From: Anthonomus grandis grandis
Taxonomy: Eukaryota; Arthropoda; Insecta; Coleoptera; Curculionidae
Reading direction: 5' to 3'
Assembly: GCF_022605725.1 (NCBI RefSeq)
Contig: NC_065554.1
Span: 21,967,100-22,031,099 of the forward strand
DNA: 64,000 bases
Shown here piece after piece: positions 12,273-23,619 of this stretch. Under the pieces are notes generated by a model. That model was not told the origin of the DNA, searched no databases, and was given only the letters and a program-made list of their open reading frames with translations. A program made the translations under genes and the position numbers. Position 1 is the first letter of the stretch. Every line of letters starts with the position of its first letter.

Positions 12273-13600
12273 TATACAGAGTGGCTATTTAAAAATGAAA
12301 CAACCAATTTTAGGCATGCGAGATTTAGTTAAAATCTGTCGATTTTTAATTTAAGGGATAAACACAGTTTGACCTTTCTTTCTAGGTTTATATTATTAGG
12401 GGTTTCTCATCCATGCTACGCAGATGTTGAGAGCAAATTGAGAGGTAGTTCCATTTATCGAGATACAAAAATATTATTGTGTTAAAATTCATTTCAATTA
12501 TTGACCAACAAAAGGGTTTTTAATGTGAACGTATACGCCAATTCTCTAACGAATGCTATACCTTATTTTAAAGGCATTCTTATCCCTGGATGCTTACCAA
12601 AAACACCTAACCGGTTTTAAGATAAGAGTTTTATTCCTTTGGCCTTCAATTATTGTGATTAGTTCATATTCTTTGACCGCGGAAATTAGTAAATCATAAT
12701 TAATTTCATTGCAAAGGGTATTCCAATAAGAGGTTTTGAATAAAAGTTTAATGCAATTTCAAAAATAGAGCGCTATATAGTCGAACAACGTGTTTACATT
12801 ATTAAAAAATATTTTCAAAATGGGTGTTTAGTGCAAGCTACATATCGGCGTATTCGTGATTGCTTTGGTGGACGCAATCGTTCCTCAGAAGTATTCGCAA
12901 AAATTCAAAACCACCGAAACTCTTGAAAGACGTTTCCAAAATTTTGGTGTTAACAAAACTTCAACATGGCGGATTAAAAAAAAAAATTAGGTCTACACCC
13001 TTACAAAATTCGTCGCATCAATGAAAATCCATAAGAAGACAATGCATGCCCAAAATTTCATAGTTTGGTGCGGTTTTTGGGTTGGAGGTATTTTTTTGAA
13101 AATGAAGACAAACAGGATATTACAGTACAATAAAGAGCGATACTAAACGATGAGATAATAGACATACATTTAGAGAATATGTGGTTTTAATAAGATGGTG
13201 CTACATACCATAGAGCACGAGACAAATTGAATCTGCGTACACGGTTTGAAGGGAGGATGATCTGAAGGAATGGGGACGTCAATTGGCCAGCAAGATCCTG
13301 TGATTTGACGCCATTGGATTATTTTTGTGAAACTATATAAAAAGCAAAGCGTACGAAAACAATCTCCAAGCCGTTCAACGACTTAAAGAAGAAATTAGAA
13401 AAATAAGTTCAGAAATGTGTTTAAAAGTAATGGAAATGGAAAACTAAATTGGTAAATTGGTAATTGGTAAATGAATAAATGGAAAATTCAACAAAAGAAA
13501 TGTCTGCTGCCGAAGAACTCGCTGCTGATTCTGCTGCCGAAGTGTTGAACATTTGGCAAATATTGTGTTCCACGTGATTAAATACATTGTCCAACAATCA
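12273..13600 (+). mobile_element. IS630-like transposon relic
   Basis: The left end is TATACAGAGTGGCTATTTAA, a diverged CAGGGTG-type terminal repeat. Coding traces follow in order: EQRVYIIKKYFQNG, then ATYRRIRDCFGGRN (12780-12890), the N-terminal helix-turn-helix region; VWCGFWVGGIFF (about 13063); QDGATYHRARD (about 13190), the second-Asp block; RSCDLTPLDYFC (about 13300), the third-Asp block; and VEHLANIVFHV (about 13540), the terminal GHLPDIIFH-type end. Stops and shifts are frequent. No right terminal repeat is recognised. Confidence 0.7.
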
Positions 13601-13749
13601 ATATCATAATTAACATTCGAAAGTATATTTTTAAGTTGAGAAACAAAAAACGTTAAATGAAAAATGCCGTAATAAATGAAACTACAGAACTTGTGATTTA
13701 GGCCATATTGTTTAAGAATCCTCAGTGAGCACAAGATTTGGTACTTAGA

Positions 13750-13870
13750 GAAGTAACATTCAAGATAATAAGAAAACAGAAATGTCATCCTTAGAAAACA
13801 CATGTGGTGCAAGAACTAAACGAAGCTAACTTAGATATGCGATTAGCTTTGCATAAATGAACAAGCAATA
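13750..13870 (+). pseudogene. Transposase fragment (HVVQEL block)
   Basis: The plus strand reads KTHVVQELNEANLDMRLAL, matching the HxVQELxxxDyxxRLxF segment that in IS630-like transposases lies between the DNA-binding and catalytic parts. That block is missing from the adjacent relic at 12.27-13.60 kb, so this is either a displaced piece of it or a second copy. Confidence 0.55.
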
Positions 13871-16470
13871 AATGATTAGCACTATCTTTATAATGTATGT
13901 ATTTCTGACGAAATTATTTTTTTCCTAAATAATACAGTTAATCCTCACAACTATCGTTAGCGTTTCGATTCAAATCCCAGAATATTTTATTTAGTGAACA
14001 CACAATAACTCGAGAAACTGAATATTTGGTCTGGCAAACGATGCGCCAATTTACACTGACTGCTTGTCAGTATTCGGATCACACGTTTTCAGTAGATTGG
14101 AAGAACGTGACCTCCACGTTCTCCGGATCTATCTCTCGTAGATTCTTTATGTGGCTTTATGGATAATTGAAAAAAGTCATCAAATTTCCCTACAAATACT
14201 TTAAAATGTTCCAAAGCGGTTTGGACAAAAATTCTACTATTGCATGGAAGTCCAGGATCAGAATTTCTAGTATTTACTTGACTAAATGGTAAGCATTTGA
14301 AGAAAATTAAAATTGTTAAAAGACTACTAGTAAGAAAATTAGAAATAAAATTATATTAATATTTAGGGATTAAAGAATTAAAGAGAATGCTTACAGACAT
14401 ATATTTCATATGAAAACGTTTAATACCTATTTCAAAATTTAAATAAAAAAAAATTAAGGGTAGACGAATTCTACTGACCGCTTCTTTAAATAAACTAATA
14501 AAAATAAATAAAATATTATGTTTCAGTAAATTAGAGTGACAAAAAAATAAGCAAATTTAAATTATAGATTCAGGAATAAATTAAAAGTAAAACACAAGAC
14601 AAAAAAATAAAAATGCGGATAAAACAACTTTGAAAAGCCTAAAATCATTAAGAAAATTCAATAAAAAAGAAACAAATAAGCACTATCACTAGTACAAGTT
14701 ACGTCAAAAATGATTGTTATATTTAAAATTAAATTATGAAAAAATTATGAAAAATTAACAGCTGGTTATTTTTAGTTGTGTTTTATGTAGGTTTCAAAAA
14801 AAGTATATAAAGATAATTGAACTAAACAGCAAGCAAAAAATATAAATTTTATGCTAATTACATTAATGTGTCTACAAAAGTATGATAAACCTACCAAAAA
14901 TATCCACATATTAAAGCAACGTAGAAGCAAACTCCTAAAACTGTAGCCACCAACTGAAAAATCTAAGCGAGTCCCCAGATCTTATATAGACCCGAAAATT
15001 TCATAGACTTGAAGACGCGTCAACGAACAAGTTTCATGGTAAAAGAGCCAAAAAAAAAACCATATGCCGTCTTGTTTTAGGCGAATATTCATATTCATTT
15101 TAAGAAACATATATCGTCATTAAATTATAAATTAGCATAATTGGGTTTTATTGATGATATAAAAAAAGACCCATGAATGACCCTCCGTAACTGTTCCTTT
15201 GATGATTTCTTGAGTGGCTACCCAGTAACCGTTTAAATGTTGGCATAATTTGAGACTCCTGCCAAAGAAACTAGAAGTATGAACTAAATTTTTTTAAGCT
15301 GCTATACAGCCAGTAATACGACAATTTTTATAATTATATTCTAATTTTAAAATCGGCTTGTCATAAATTATCTTTATGACACTATAAATTTTACTTAAGC
15401 TGGTGAACGGACCAAGAGATGTTCGTTCGTTCATTCATGTTCAAGGCTCTTGTGGTTTTCACATACTTTTTTTTTATATTTTTAGAAAGGCCTTATTTAT
15501 ATATATATATATAATTTTAACATAAAATAGTAAATACAGTGGTGTAACAAATAGATTTTGTATGTTTTTTTATGGCTTTGCACTTAATGCATTCAGCTAC
15601 TTCTTAATCTAATCTATGTGCGTGTTGTATGCTATAGAGTACACTAATATCTACTCTATTTGAGGGAATTTATACATAACCATACTTTTTACGCCTAGTT
15701 ATGAATCAAGATGACTTAGATAAACACAACACTGGACCGATCAGAAAGGTAAAGCTTGCTACACAAGGTAAAACATATAGAACGCAATTAAAGCTCTCGC
15801 TTCTTCATTTGTAAAAAATTGAATAATACATGGTTAATTCTACTGTCTTTCTTTAATATATTAACTAAATTACATGCATTACATGAATTACTTGGTTCAT
15901 AAAAGTGGATGCTCGTTGGTTTGACTGTTATCCAAAGAGCCAGTAGTTTAGGTCGTCAACAGTAGTAGTATCATTGCACATTATACAATATAGATTTTCA
16001 AGTACCTTTATCTTATATAAGAGATAAATTAGATTGCCATGACCACAGATAAATTGAATGAACGTGAAGTAAATACTTACTTTAATAAGTCCAAAATCTG
16101 AAAATCTAGTTACAATATTCTTATAAAATTATTAATAAGATACTTGCCTAAATATTCTGTACAAATATTGTTCAGGATCCAGAATGAGTGCCTGGAATAA
16201 TCTTCTAATTCTTAAGTTAAACTTAATAAAATAAGAGACAATTAAAACAACATGATAAATCAATAATAAAAATTAATATACCATGGATATGGAATGCAAA
16301 TAAATAGAATGCAATGGAATGCATGTGTTATATGTGCCATTGAAAATATAGAAAGTAACAACAGGAAGGAAAACAAATAAAATTGAAATAAAGTACAATC
16401 GAAACGCAATACAATCGAAGATAATCAATGTAAATCATACGTCATCCAGACTGTAGTAGGGTTTGTCACT
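13871..16470. other. Non-coding stretch
   Basis: AT-rich, with TA microsatellite runs near 15497 and no supportable gene. A short perfect hairpin (AGAACGTG / CACGTTCT) lies near 14102-14122. Confidence 0.5.
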
Positions 16471-16479
16471 CAGCAATTT

Positions 16480-17130
16480 TTTTAAGTTGGTCCTAAATCT
16501 GCCCAGTGATGGCAAGGAAGTTTATCATAGATATATGTATATATATTTGATTATGTTGTTTAATGCCTTTAAATAGGAAATTAAGTCTGTAAATATAAAA
16601 TAGTGTCTGGATACTGGATGCTGAGTTATAAAGGGCATCAAGAATAGCATAAGCATCGGCAGTAAAAGTAGAGCTGCGTGATTTTCCCAACGGATACTTA
16701 CAGCTCCTTGGTGCTGGTACCGGATCTCTTTAACTATATAAGGATATACCGACAAGGGTTGTTCTTTAGTTTCTGCCAGAAGTGCCTAGGTAGGTATCGT
16801 AGAAAAAGCTCCAGTTATAATTCTCAATGCCTTATGTTGCAGACGATCCTTCTTTAAAAGTCTTATCTCCATTACTGGCCCATACAGAATGGGTCCAAAA
16901 TCCATCAAAGCTCTTACGTATGTGACTTTATAAGACATTAAAGATACTTTGGGATCCATTACCTAATGGCGCCTTCAAGTAAACATTAAGAGATTAAGAC
17001 TTTTCTCAGCCTTAGCTATAAAACCATTGATATGCTGTTCCCATGTTATTTTTTGAACCAATATATTACCAAGGTATTTAAAGACGCTTTTTCAAGGACT
17101 GATCAAATTTTCAAACTCATACATTTTTAC
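16480..17130 (-). pseudogene. LINE relic: RT C-terminal part and RNase H
   Basis: Minus-strand blocks, in order from high to low coordinate: KYLGNILVQKITWEQHING, AKAEKSLNLL, DPKVSLMSYKVTYVRALMDF then GPILYG, LQHKALRIITGAFSTIPT, ALLAETKEQPLSVYPY, and STFTADAYAILDAL. This is the thumb-to-C-terminus sequence of jockey/I-type LINE reverse transcriptases; the last block fits an RNase H domain. At least two stops and one frame change interrupt it. Confidence 0.7.
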
Positions 17131-17539
17131 GATGTTCAACTATAATCGCCTCGTAAAATTGAAATTTCTGACTTCGATCACGTCAATTTTAAACCAATAT
17201 TGTCAAAATTATTTTTAATGCAGTGCTTAAACAATAAGATTTTTTATGTAAAAAAGGCTTTTTGTACTATTCTTTTGTATCCCCTTCCCTCTAATCTATT
17301 TCTGACCCAAAAGAAGATGGAAGAGCTTTATTAGAGACATAAAAACCTATCCTAGTCTGCATTGTGGAAGTAATCATAATGCTCTGCTTACAGAAATATG
17401 TGTAAGGATCTATTCAAAAAAGTAAAGATGCTCTCAAAAACCTTCCAATCCCAATTTCTTCTCATAGTTAACTCCATACCTAAAATCATAGGAAGATAGC
17501 ATTATTACTGTAAGAATTTGTCGGTATCTGAAGAGATTA

Positions 17540-18700
17540 AGGTTCTGCTCTAGTTTCAGATGTATAAACCATCAATTCTAAGGGACAAAGTCGAGAAAAC
17601 ACTCGAAAAGCGCTTAGAGATAGAAAATTACATTTATAAAACATGCACACTATACAAGAAAAACTCAAAACTTCTTCCTAATACAGCTTCAGAACAAGCA
17701 AGTTATGTGCCAGGTAGAGGAATAAGAGACCAAATCTTATTGATTATCTGATCTTATTGATTGAAAACTTATTTGAATATCTCGGCTGTGATATTTTTCC
17801 TTGATTATAGTAAGGCTTTCGACACAGTGCACTGACTAGAATAAACTGAAGTACATTTTGAAATAAATGGGAGTTCCCAATCATTTGAGCTATATGATAC
17901 CTCATTAAACAGCTATATGATAACAACATAGACAACATAAGAATAGGAGCCTAAATTTTAGAGAAATTTAAATTAGGCAAAGGCATTCGGCAGGGATGCA
18001 TTCTCTCCCCTATACTTTTTAATATCTACGAAGAGTGAATCATGTGGATGACTAGAAACGGGGGTATCTATGAAAGAAAAAAGATCTCGAACCTTCTGTA
18101 CTATGCTACACTATCGCAGTTGCTAATAATAAATAAGAAATGTATGATCTCTTATAACAAGTAGAAGAAGTAAGTATGGAATGCGGATTGCGGCTTAATA
18201 GATCCAAATTTCATCTGATGAATATAGATCGGGCAAGAACGATTCCTCTACCCTTACAGATAATCCAACACATCGAAATAAAGAATGAATTTATTTATCT
18301 AGGCACGAAAATAACTAATAAAAGTGGCTCAGAGCAGGCGATCAAAAGAAGAACGGCAAAGGAGGTTTTAGCTAGGTTGATCGAAAACTGGAAAGACCTT
18401 CATATCCGTAACGAAACTAAAATGAGACTTATGAAATGCCTAGTATTTCCTATCGCAGAATAAGGATCGGAATCCTGGGCCATGAATACAGTGTGTCGAA
18501 GAAGAATTGAAATCACATGCTACCGTAGAAGGCTGAGAATACCATAAACAGCGTACTGCATCAATATATTCATTTTAAGAGAACTTCACAGAGGAAGGGT
18601 TTCACAAGTAATGCGAGAGGTAGAAGATAGAGAATCATGGATCTCTGTGCAGCTTCCATGATTAAGTGACGTCCGAAAACGGATAACAACTAAAGAGAGA
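17540..18700 (+). pseudogene. LINE reverse transcriptase relic (RGIRDQ / KGIRQGCILSP type)
   Basis: Plus-strand blocks are ASYVPGRGIRDQILLI (17695-17745), FLDYSKAFDTVH (about 17800), LGKGIRQGCILSPILFNIYE (about 17970-18030), then 95 open codons (18176-18463) starting MECGLRLNRSKFHLMNIDRA and including FIYLGTKITNKSGSEQAIKR. An ITCYRRRLRIP block follows near 18515. This is the fingers-to-C-terminus order of a family common in insects and annotated as endonuclease-reverse transcriptase (RTE/R1-like). The YADD box is eroded to YYATLS. Stops show it is dead. Confidence 0.75.
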
Positions 18701-18851
18701 TAAATTATATTTTTAATAAAATAGTCAGATAGAAAGATTCAATACTAAGCAAATAACTAGACAATAAAGTGAAACTAGCTAGAAAATTTAAATTTGTTCT
18801 TATTTTAATTTCATTCAGTGGAGCTCAGTATTAATTGTTTAATAGAATTAA

Positions 18852-18886
18852 AAGAAAGTCAAAGGTTTTGGACCTTTGACTTTCTT
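18852..18886. other. Perfect 15 bp stem hairpin
   Basis: AAGAAAGTCAAAGGT, a 5-base TTTGG loop, then ACCTTTGACTTTCTT. There is no T-tract context of a Pol III gene and the stem is too short for a typical microRNA precursor. Function unknown. Confidence 0.6.
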
Positions 18887-19159
18887 ATATAGTCTTATAT
18901 ACTCTATACTTAAGTTATAAAGTGATCTAGCCATAAAATTTTCTTCTGCAATGAACAAATTAATGTTGAGAAATTACTCCATAATCCTAACTAATAATTT
19001 TCAAATTAAAGTTTATAACATGAATAAAGTTAAAAAGTTTTTTACTAAACGAGTTTGATGTGAAAGTAATTTCTTATAATAATAAAATATTGCAGTAATC
19101 AAATCTTTAAAAATTTAACAAATTATTTAGTTTCTTATTCATTCGTTTACTCCCAATTT

Positions 19160-19480
19160 TTTGGAGGTAGTTTCAATAATTTTTTTACATCTTTTAGAAA
19201 ATAATGTTTTATATATTTGAGATTTTGAAGCTTTTTGATTTGATTAGGTATTTAAAATATTTTTTGTTCTAAGCTGTTAAAAGCATATTTTATTAAAAAA
19301 TTGAAAAATTTCAGCCGCTTAGAGCCATTTTTATGCCTTCCAAGTATAAGAACTAAGTTTACATTATCTTCCAGGCCTTTAAATTAACTTTATATCTCCT
19401 CTGACCATTTGAAGTTATTCTTTGAGAATTTTAGGGACCTATTTTATTTCATGTAATGGAACAGTCCTTCAATTTTAATT
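19160..19480. repeat. Degenerate short-period repeat (TTCCAGGCA family)
   Basis: Diverged units with TTCCAGGCCTTTAAATTAAC (about 19369), AGCCATTTTTATGCCTTCCA and GACCATTTGAAGTTATTC-type words, as at 2.2-2.8 and 35.8-36.1 kb. Confidence 0.4.
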
Positions 19481-19740
19481 AAATCAACTTTAATTTTATA
19501 GTATACTTGATAGTTTTTTTTTTTTCTTCGAATAATTTTTTAGGTACTTATAAGCTATTTAGACTTAGTTTATCTTTATATTTTGAACATTTATAATGAC
19601 ATATATATAGGTATGTAATTTATATTGCCCATTAAATGGATATACTGTTGGGCTGTACTGCTTTAAAAAAAAAAAAAAAAAAAGATAGTTATTTTATTTT
19701 TTAGATCAGGTAAGTATATAGCAAAAATTAAGTAAGTATA

Positions 19741-20680
19741 TCCTTTGACATATTCAAATTCGACCCTCAACATCTCAAAATCTATAAGAAATAGGACAAT
19801 GGTTAAGTTAGGGCAAAGTGGAGAAATTTTAATCTAAGCAATATGCCCTTTAAAAAAATAAAAAAATCTAAATTGTCCCGAAGATATTCGAAAAAAATAC
19901 AGCATTTTGAAAAATCGATTTTATTTTTTCTGAGCTTGTTTCCTTTTCAATTTTTAAATAGTTTGCACTTTTGCATTGCTACTTTTTTCGTGCTATACAG
20001 TGGTGCTCTTTAGATTTTTAATGCGACGTTTCGTCTTTCGCCAACCATTATCAACTTTGTTTTTTCTTATAGGCACCATATTTGGTTTTTAAATTCTTAA
20101 ACTCTTTGCAAAATTCTCTTTTTATTAATATACCACAAGTAATATTTTTTATTTTTAAAAAGAGTTTTTGGGATGAACTAAATTTGCCGAAGTAGACTGT
20201 GCATAAACTGACAAGACAATATTTGAACCGTCAATAAATGTTACGCGTTATAAATACATAAGATGAAACGAAATAGTAGCAATGCAATACCGTAGTTACA
20301 CCCTTATTATTTTTGAAAAACTTGTAAATATTTAAAAAGAAACTAAATTAATTTATTTATACGAAAAAAAACTAGGAAAACTTATTAACAATTTTATTTC
20401 ATACTAAATATATAAAAACACCGACACGAAAAAAAGTGGCAATGCAGAAGTGGAAAGTATTTTAAAAAGCGGATAAGAAATAAGGTCAATAAAAATAAAA
20501 TCGATTTTCCAAAAATTCGTAGTTTTTTCGGATATCTTCAGAACAATTCGGAGTTTTAAATTTTTTTAAACGGCATATTGCCTAAATCAAAATTTCTCAA
20601 TTTCGCCCTAATTAAACCACCTTCGTATCTCTTATAGATTACGAGATTCCCATGTTGAGAGTCGAATTTGAAACACCCGG
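19741..20680. mobile_element. Fold-back element with ~260 bp inverted arms
   Basis: The left arm 19741-19996 pairs with 20420-20680. Matching words include CAAATTCGACCCTCAACAT / ATGTTGAGAGTCGAATTTG, CAATATGCCCTTTAAAAAAA / TTTAAACGGCATATTG, AAAATCGATTTTATTTTT and TGCATTGCTACTTTTTTCG. The outer end is GGGTGTTTCAAATTCGAC on the right and has decayed on the left. The 420 bp loop has no reading frame but holds a hammerhead-like motif at 20025-20056. Confidence 0.8.
20025..20056 (-). other. Hammerhead-like motif (decayed)
   Basis: On the minus strand: TTGATAAT, a GGTTGGCGAAAGAC hairpin-like segment, then GAAACGTCG. The order of parts is the same as at 44209-44250, with a weaker stem II of about 3 bp. 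It lies in the loop of the fold-back element. Probably inactive. Confidence 0.35.
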
Positions 20681-21090
20681 TAACTTCACTCTTTTTTCTG
20701 TTGGTCTTTAGTTACATAATTTCCAATAAATTATTTCTGTATTAGGACTTATGATAAGATAAAAACATTTAAGTTATTAATTTTCAAACCAAGCTATACT
20801 ACTACCAAATTTACCTCATAATGCCTAAAAATACCAATAAAATTCATAGTAATACTCAGAAATAATATAAAATCATTCTTCACAAAAGAAACTAGAAAAA
20901 AAGTCAATTTTACGATTGCAAACCTACAAAACAAGATTGTAACTGTAAGAAACTGTTTAGCATTCTGCTTAAGCCCACTCTCCCTTGTGAAATCTGCCCA
21001 CACCATTACAGAACACGATCTTTACGGTAATAGATTTTCGCTACGTAGTGTGTTCACGTATATAACGACGAATTTTAAATAATTTAACTT

Positions 21091-21114
21091 ACACACCAAA
21101 ACACTCCATTTCAT
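21091..21114 (-). CDS. Candidate first exon of the secreted-protein gene
   Basis: The minus strand reads ATGAAATGGAGTGTTTTG and then GTGTGTAAGT. Splicing after TTG (donor GTGTGT) is phase 0. It would join MKWSVL to AFLATSAVCIPA of the exon at 10586, giving a textbook signal peptide. The better-looking donor GTAAGT four bases on is out of phase with that exon, which weakens the case. A motif shared with the THAP gene start lies at 21194-21210. The intron would be about 10.5 kb. Confidence 0.35.
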
Positions 21115-21193
21115 TTTTATAAAATACCCAATACGCTTACACTACATCAAGACAATATGAGAATTTCTTTAAGGGTTTCCTTTACTTCCGCCT

Positions 21194-21210
21194 GCGTTTG
21201 ACAGTGACAT
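21194..21210 (-). promoter_or_regulatory. CGTTTGACAG-TGACA motif upstream of candidate exon 1
   Basis: The plus strand reads GCGTTTGACAGTGACAT, about 80 bp upstream of the candidate ATG at 21114. A near-identical sequence (CCGTTTGACAGATGACAC) stands about 95 bp upstream of the THAP ATG at 59431. Its role as a core-promoter element is inferred. Confidence 0.35.
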
Positions 21211-21397
21211 AACGGGTACTTTTACAGCCATCAGGAAAAAGAGAAAAATTATATTGAGAGACTTTTATATTATTTTCTTGGGGTTTTCTTGAGACATTTC
21301 TTTGCTAATTGGTTTTTGGGTTCGGTGGTGTTATTGAGAGACCGATTGTTCGATTGACTCTGATATAATTAGTTTTTGTAAAATAATATTATTTTGA

Positions 21398-23276
21398 ACA
21401 GTGTTTCGACTTGTTGGTTACATATGGGAAACTTTCTTATTATTAGTTTTAAGAAAAGACGTTATTCTTTATAAAAAAACAAAACCCAAAATGCAGTAAT
21501 TAGTTATCAAATTTTATTAGTCGTATACGAGGTTTGTAAATGTGAATAGTGCTCAAGAATAAAGCACCTTTATGTTTAAGGTGTTCAGAACTAAAAACTA
21601 CATTTAAATATGCAATTATATCTTGCTACACATTTTTCTATCTATTTACAATAAAATTGTGAATGTACCTAAGTGTAATTACGATGCACTGACAGACAAA
21701 TGAATGGCTTATAGCAAAAAATATTTACAGAAAGTATTTCAAAAATTTAGTAAAAACGCCAACAACATTCAGCACTGAAGATAAAATCTCTGTAGAAATC
21801 TGTAGAAATTGTTACAGATACCCAGAAAAAAATCTTCACTATGGCACGGTAAACAAAATATTAACTAAATTAGTGACATTTGGAGATTTAGGTAATAAAT
21901 TTACCAAGAAACCTCAATAACGAACTAATGCTCTCAACAATCGAACATCCTAAAAAATCGTTGCAAACATGAGCAGCTTCTATGTCATATCCTATTAACA
22001 AAGATATGGTTCCAAAAATTTAAAAAAGAAAACAGGTTTCACCTATGCAAGTCCGAATTTATTAATACCTTAAGACCAGGAAATCGTGATAGACCCTTTG
22101 AATTCTGCTGTGATATCCAAGAAATGTTAGAAGATAACCCGTTTATGGGAAGACATATTCTTTTTTCAGATCAAGTAACATGTTTATCGAATGGAACAAT
22201 CTTCCCAAAATTGCTGTTGGTGGAGTGATACTAATCCAAAATTTAACATCAAAACTCGTTCACAATAAATGTTTCATGTACAATTTAACGAACTTTTTTT
22301 TTTGATGAAGCTTTGACTGCGAAACACTATTTACTCTTTTTAAAGATTGAATTAGAAGGTTTTATTGATAACGTTGCTCTGCTTTAATGTCAAAAAATAT
22401 GGTTTCAATAAGATGATGCTTCATGTCACAGTAGATTAGATGTAAGGTAATACCTTAAAAATTATTTTAATGTAAGGGTTGTGCATCGGTTTTCGGAAAC
22501 TTTTTGGCCACCTCGCTCTCCAGATTTGACGCCACTCGATTTTTTCTTATGGGGTTATTCAGAGCCATTTACAGATGTTGGCTCATTTTAAAAGAATCAT
22601 TATAGAACAGATTCAAAGTATTACTCCGGTTATGATTAGAAGAGTATTGAAAAATTTTTGTGATAGAACCTGTATTGAAGGATATATTGAAGCATTATTG
22701 AGTTGAAAGAGCTAATAATATTCGTTGAAATTAATTATTTAAATGCATCTCTAAAGTAGTCCTATAATAGGAACTTTTGGGATGATACTCAAATCACAAG
22801 ACCGACATTAAATAATTGAAAAGTTATAAGTATGTAAGTGTTCAATAAAATCAAGAGATTACTGCTCATTATTAATTATTTTGATTTGTGAAAATGTACT
22901 CATTTCTGAATGGAAAGGTTATCATATTTGTAATAAAAAAATATATGCATATATGGTATCTATCTAATTTGAGGAAAATTAGTAAAAAGTATGTTGTAAG
23001 GACCACAATGCAATTTCATATTTGAACATCGTTTTTAATTTTAATCCACTTTTTTTAATAACAACTTTTAGGGTTGCTAAAAATAAATGTATACTTTACT
23101 CTTTAGCAAAATTTACATTTTCTGATAAACCTCGTATACGACTAATAAAATTTGATATTTGATTATTGCATTTTAGGTTTTGGACAATGCAGAACTTTTT
23201 ATAGAGAATATATTTTTTTAATAAAACTAATATTAAAAAGTTTTCCATTTGTTGCAAACTTAGGTAGACACACTGT
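21398..23276 (+). mobile_element. IS630-like transposon with ~150 bp terminal inverted repeats, decayed
   Basis: The left end ACAGTGTTTCGACTTGTTGG (21398) and the right end CACTGT at 23271-23276 open long inverted repeats that can be followed through GGAAACTTT, TATTAGTTTT, AACCCAAAATGCA, TCAAATTTTATTAGTCG and TATACGAGGTTTG to about 21542 on the left and back to about 23113 on the right. The transposase relic at 22030-22710 lies on the plus strand between them. Size is 1.88 kb. Confidence 0.8.
22030..22710 (+). pseudogene. Transposase relic of the 21.4-23.3 kb element
   Basis: Blocks in order: RPGNRDRPFEFCCDIQEMLE, DNPFMGRHILFSDQVTCL (first Asp in a SDQ context), WFQ*DDASCHSRLD (second-Asp block, about 22400), then FWPPRSPDLTPLDFFLWGYS (22503-22560), an intact third-Asp block. 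It ends near KFL/CDRTCIEGYIEALLS at 22710. At least five stops or frame changes. The N-terminal DNA-binding part is too worn to place with confidence. Confidence 0.75.
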
Positions 23277-23619
23277 ATAAGAATAGTGGTGGCAAAAAAG
23301 TGAAAAGATGTGCAGAATTATTTATTAAAATTTTACCTTAAAAAAAGGCTAGGGTGGAATTATCTTAATTATTTTATAATTAAAATTTCCAAGATCTGAA
23401 AAAAAAATTGTTGTAATGCAAATTTTAAAATACATGAGATAGAAATCCCATATGAGAACAAAATAAGAGTAGTGTGATATAAGTTATGCATTTTAAAAAC
23501 CATATATTAGCAAATTGTTTGAAAAATATATTCACTTTTGTATAAGTTCTAGTCCCTTCAAACATTTTTTGATTAAAGTTTATTAAAAAGTAAATTTAGT
23601 AAATTGATATTTATTTAAG

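Noticed and set aside
13444..13812. 122-codon minus-strand frame as a gene
   Set aside because: It is the antisense of the end of the IS630-like transposase relic (VEHLANIVFHV on the plus strand) and the HVVQEL fragment.
13968..13990. tRNA-like B-box (GTTTCGATTCAAATCCCAG)
   Set aside because: No matching A-box or cloverleaf in the expected distance.
19663..19684. Poly-A run as a retroposon tail
   Set aside because: No target duplication or retroposed sequence upstream could be recognised.
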